Of a DNA stretch of 10,000 nt, positions 7,769-10,000 are shown one piece after another; position 1 is the first letter of the stretch; each line of letters starts with the position of its first letter. The position numbers and the translations under genes are program-made. Origin of the DNA: Halobacteria archaeon (GTDB lineage: Archaea > Halobacteriota > Methanoliparia > Methanoliparales > Methanoliparaceae). The stretch is taken from contig DUJX01000116.1 in NCBI GenBank assembly GCA_013329575.1, positions 1-10,000 of the forward strand. The letters are read 5' to 3'. Under the pieces are notes generated by a model. That model was not told where the DNA came from. It did not search any database and saw nothing but the letters and a program-made list of their open reading frames with translations.

Positions 7769-8830
7769 ATGAATAAGTCAGAATTAGGCTCAAAAACGGC
7801 AGGGCTTCCTCCAGGAACTCTTGTCCATGTAGGTATCGCAAGAGATGAGAAAGTAAAAATCAAAATCATCGACTATGACGAGACGCATGTCGAAGAGATG
7901 GAGGTAAAAACGGTTGAAGAATGTCTGCCTTTTATGGACAAGCCCACCATAACATGGATAAATATAGATGGGATACACGATCTTGAGATCATAGAAGCGA
8001 TAGGAAGATATTTCGGCATACATCCCCTCGTCTTGGAAGATATTGTTAATACGAGCCAGCGTCCTAAGATGGAGGATTATGCGGATTACCTATTTGTAGT
8101 CTTAAAAATGGTTTATTACGATGAAAAAGAGGATGATATTAAGATAGAGCAGGTAAGTTTGATTTTCGGTAAAAATCTCGTGATCTCTTTTCAAGAACAG
8201 AAAGGAACTGTATTTGACCCGATTAGTGAGAGAATAAGGAGTAATAAAGGCAGAATAGGTAAATTAGGGGCAGACTATCTTGCATATGCCTTGATAGATA
8301 ATATTGTTGACAATTATTTTATGGTCTTAGATAGGGTTAACGATAAGATAGAAGGTATAGAGGATGATTTGGCAGATGATCCGACACCGGAGACATTACA
8401 GTCAATCCACAAGATGAGAAAAGAGATAATATTTATACGCAAGTCGATCTGGCCATTAAGAGACGTCATTGGAGGTCTGGAAAAAGGAGAATCAAATCTT
8501 ATTCAAGAGTCAACACGGATATACTTACGAGATGTTTACGACCATACGATCCAAGTGATGGATACGATCGAGACGGCACATGACATATTATCCGAGATGC
8601 TGGATATTTACCTATCTAGTTTGAACAACAGGATGAACGAGGTTATTAAGATGCTGACCATCATAGCCACTATATTCATACCGTTGACCTTTATAGCAGG
8701 GGTATATGGGATGAACTTTCAAAATATGCCGGAGCTCGGCTGGCGCTGGGGTTATTTTGTAATCTTGGCCGTGATGGCCGCTATAGGCATCTCAATGGTA
8801 GTATATTTCAGGAGAAAAAAATGGTTATGA
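7769..8830 (+). CDS. corA: CorA family magnesium (cobalt/nickel) channel
   Basis: Pentameric inner-membrane channel for Mg2+ (and Co2+ or Ni2+) uptake, gated by intracellular Mg2+. The 353 residues contain the N-terminal GLPPGTLVH element (12-20), a soluble alpha/beta domain with WINIDGIHD (63-71) and HPLVLEDI (85-92), and the long stalk helices (about 170-290). TM1 is at about 293-312, the signature YGMNF (313-317) directly follows it, and TM2 is at about 328-346. A positively charged RRKKWL ends the chain, facing the cytoplasm. The ATG at 7769 has no clear ribosome binding site, but the N-terminus from there agrees with archaeal CorA proteins. A TATA-like stretch (7670-7684) in the preceding 169-base gap may be its promoter. 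No M-box-like leader is apparent. It converges with apbE, with 93 bases between the stops. Confidence 0.95.
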   Translation: MNKSELGSKTAGLPPGTLVHVGIARDEKVKIKIIDYDETHVEEMEVKTVEECLPFMDKPTITWINIDGIHDLEIIEAIGRYFGIHPLVLEDIVNTSQRPKMEDYADYLFVVLKMVYYDEKEDDIKIEQVSLIFGKNLVISFQEQKGTVFDPISERIRSNKGRIGKLGADYLAYALIDNIVDNYFMVLDRVNDKIEGIEDDLADDPTPETLQSIHKMRKEIIFIRKSIWPLRDVIGGLEKGESNLIQESTRIYLRDVYDHTIQVMDTIETAHDILSEMLDIYLSSLNNRMNEVIKMLTIIATIFIPLTFIAGVYGMNFQNMPELGWRWGYFVILAVMAAIGISMVVYFRRKKWL

Positions 8831-8894
8831 AAATTACTTTCATGCCCCTGCTTAACATTTTCATCCAAGATAGATATACATCTCATACAAAACC

Positions 8895-8921
8895 CGTTTA
8901 TGCCGTTTATAACGTTTATAA
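8895..8921. repeat. Three tandem 9-base repeats between corA and apbE
   Basis: CGTTTATGC, CGTTTATAA and CGTTTATAA follow each other without gaps (8895-8903, 8904-8912, 8913-8921), ending just outside the apbE stop codon. The spot lies in the short convergent intergenic space and codes for nothing credible. Most likely a slippage microsatellite; a role in 3'-end formation is possible but unsupported. Confidence 0.6.
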
Positions 8922-8923
8922 TA

Positions 8924-9928
8924 CTATGCATTTGAGTGAAATTGTAAATCTTCAAACTTGCTTAGGTTATTTGACCGATAAATGTTTCTATCATCATCAA
9001 TTATTAAAGCATCCACATTATCTAGAGAATTTACTAAATTTAATCCTTCTTCCGGGCCTAATACGAAGACAGATGTTGCCAATGCATCAGCATCGATCCC
9101 TTTATCCGCAATAATAGTCACACTTATGCACTCTGAAGCAGGATATCCCGTTCGTGGATCTATTATATGATGTATCTTCTTAGATGGATCAAAATATCGC
9201 TCGTAGTTTCCTGATGTCGCTACTGCTTTATTAGAGATATTAAACGATGTTATATAATTGTCTAGGTCATCAGGATCGCTAAGAACGATTTTCCAGACAC
9301 CATCACCGGCTACCATATCCCCGCCGATATTGACGAGCGCCTTATCAAACCCTTCATCCTTTAGTATCTTTAAAGCTCTATCTGCTGCATAACCTTTGGC
9401 TATACCACCGAGATCGATCTTTACCCCATCAAGGAAAATTCCGTTATCATCTATCAATATCTTTTTATAGCCAATACGGCTAAGTTCGTCTTTTATCACT
9501 CTGTTTTGCCTCTCTGAATCTTCAGTCCAGAGCCCCTCTTTCCATAAATTTAAGATAGGATGTATCGTCACATCAAAAGCACCACCCGAAACATCTGAAT
9601 AGTATACTGATTTTTTGATGAGATACTCTAATTCAGGGGTAACTTTCTCTTTTGTTAAATACCCATTAGTATTGAGAGCATAAATAATACCATCCTCGTT
9701 ATAAAATGACAAAACATTTTCTATCCTTTCGATCTCAGAAAATGCTTTATCTATCGCTTTATCCACATTTTTTTTGTTAAAAAGAGTGCTATCTACACTT
9801 ATTGTTACGAAGGTATCCATATAATTTCTTGTTTCTACGGTTTTGATCGGTACAACGAACATTACGGATAAAACAGAGATAAACACGATCAAAATAATAA
9901 AAATAATCGATTTATTCTTATGACTCAT
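8924..9928 (-). CDS. apbE: FAD:protein FMN transferase, membrane-anchored
   Basis: Transfers FMN from FAD, with Mg2+, to a Thr or Ser of an exported or membrane target such as RnfG, RnfD or an FMN-binding domain protein. Numbering is from ATG 9928 (334 residues). There is a short charged start, then a hydrophobic segment at about 8-27 without a lipobox Cys, so an uncleaved anchor or signal with the enzyme outside the membrane. Motifs are SGGAFDVTIHP (114-124), DLGGIAKGYAAD (172-183), NIGGD (200-204), HHIIDPRTGYP (253-263) and DADALATSVFVLG (279-291). Asp281 and Thr285 are the expected metal ligands. A GTG at 9937 could add three residues. Neither start has a good ribosome binding site; ATG is preferred as the stronger codon. 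No recognisable flavoprotein target is encoded nearby. It is convergent with corA. Confidence 0.94.
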   Translation of the reverse strand: MSHKNKSIIFIILIVFISVLSVMFVVPIKTVETRNYMDTFVTISVDSTLFNKKNVDKAIDKAFSEIERIENVLSFYNEDGIIYALNTNGYLTKEKVTPELEYLIKKSVYYSDVSGGAFDVTIHPILNLWKEGLWTEDSERQNRVIKDELSRIGYKKILIDDNGIFLDGVKIDLGGIAKGYAADRALKILKDEGFDKALVNIGGDMVAGDGVWKIVLSDPDDLDNYITSFNISNKAVATSGNYERYFDPSKKIHHIIDPRTGYPASECISVTIIADKGIDADALATSVFVLGPEEGLNLVNSLDNVDALIIDDDRNIYRSNNLSKFEDLQFHSNA

Positions 9929-9990
9929 AAGTAGCACATCTTATCAATCGGTACAACCTTTGTCACATCGATTTTTTAACCTCTTTTTGA

Positions 9991-9999
9991 ATATTTAAA
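9991..9999 (-). promoter_or_regulatory. Probable TATA box of apbE
   Basis: On the minus strand the right edge reads TTTAAATAT, a close match to the archaeal TATA box, about 65 bases before the ATG at 9928. A start about 25 bases downstream would give a leader of roughly 40 bases. The purine-rich BRE expected just upstream would lie beyond the window. Confidence 0.5.
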
Positions 10000-10000
10000 A

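Noticed and set aside
8895..8921. CRISPR-like array
   Set aside because: Only three 9-base units without spacers; far too short for repeats and no cas genes.
8821..9170. Plus-strand small frames (97 and 62 codons) at the end of corA and opposite apbE
   Set aside because: They run antisense through conserved ApbE motifs and have no supporting start signals.

Overview
The window looks like a piece of an archaeal chromosome, most likely from a euryarchaeal methanogen or a related anaerobic methane/alkane oxidiser. The evidence is a methanogen-type nitrogenase operon with two PII genes (nifI1, nifI2) between nifH and nifD, archaeal-style TATA-like A+T boxes, GGAGG/GGTG ribosome binding sites and an oligo-T 3' end. 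No mcr or rRNA gene is present, so the lineage is an inference. Anaerobic bacteria with nifI-type operons are the main alternative.

Left half (1-4857, all minus strand): nifH, nifI1, nifI2, nifD and nifK, tightly packed with overlaps or gaps of a few bases, so almost certainly one transcript. All six P-cluster cysteines and both cofactor ligands (Cys and His of NifD) are present, and no vnfG/anfG delta-subunit gene is present. This points to a molybdenum-type enzyme. NifI1 and NifI2 are expected to switch the enzyme off when ammonium is available. A 185-base gap after nifK holds a possible long stem followed by a T tract. Beyond it comes nifV (homocitrate synthase), cut by the left edge. nifE, nifN and nifB are not in the window; in methanogens nifE and nifN usually follow nifK.

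Middle (4858-5354): a 497-base, very A+T-rich divergent intergenic region with several short palindromes, a 14-base direct repeat and a possible 16-codon leader ORF that overlaps the nifH start codon.

Right half: two adjacent plus-strand genes (5355-7599) encode a small and a large subunit of the 2-hydroxyacyl-CoA dehydratase / benzoyl-CoA reductase / double-cubane protein superfamily. No ATP-dependent activator gene is next to them. They face away from the nitrogenase operon and share its promoter region. A CorA magnesium channel gene (7769-8830) follows. It converges with apbE, encoding a membrane-anchored FAD:protein FMN transferase (minus strand, to about 9928), whose TATA box lies at the right edge.

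The part most worth follow-up is the pairing of two ATP-driven low-potential iron-sulfur systems, a nitrogenase and an orphan HgdAB-like heterodimer of unknown substrate, around one regulatory region.
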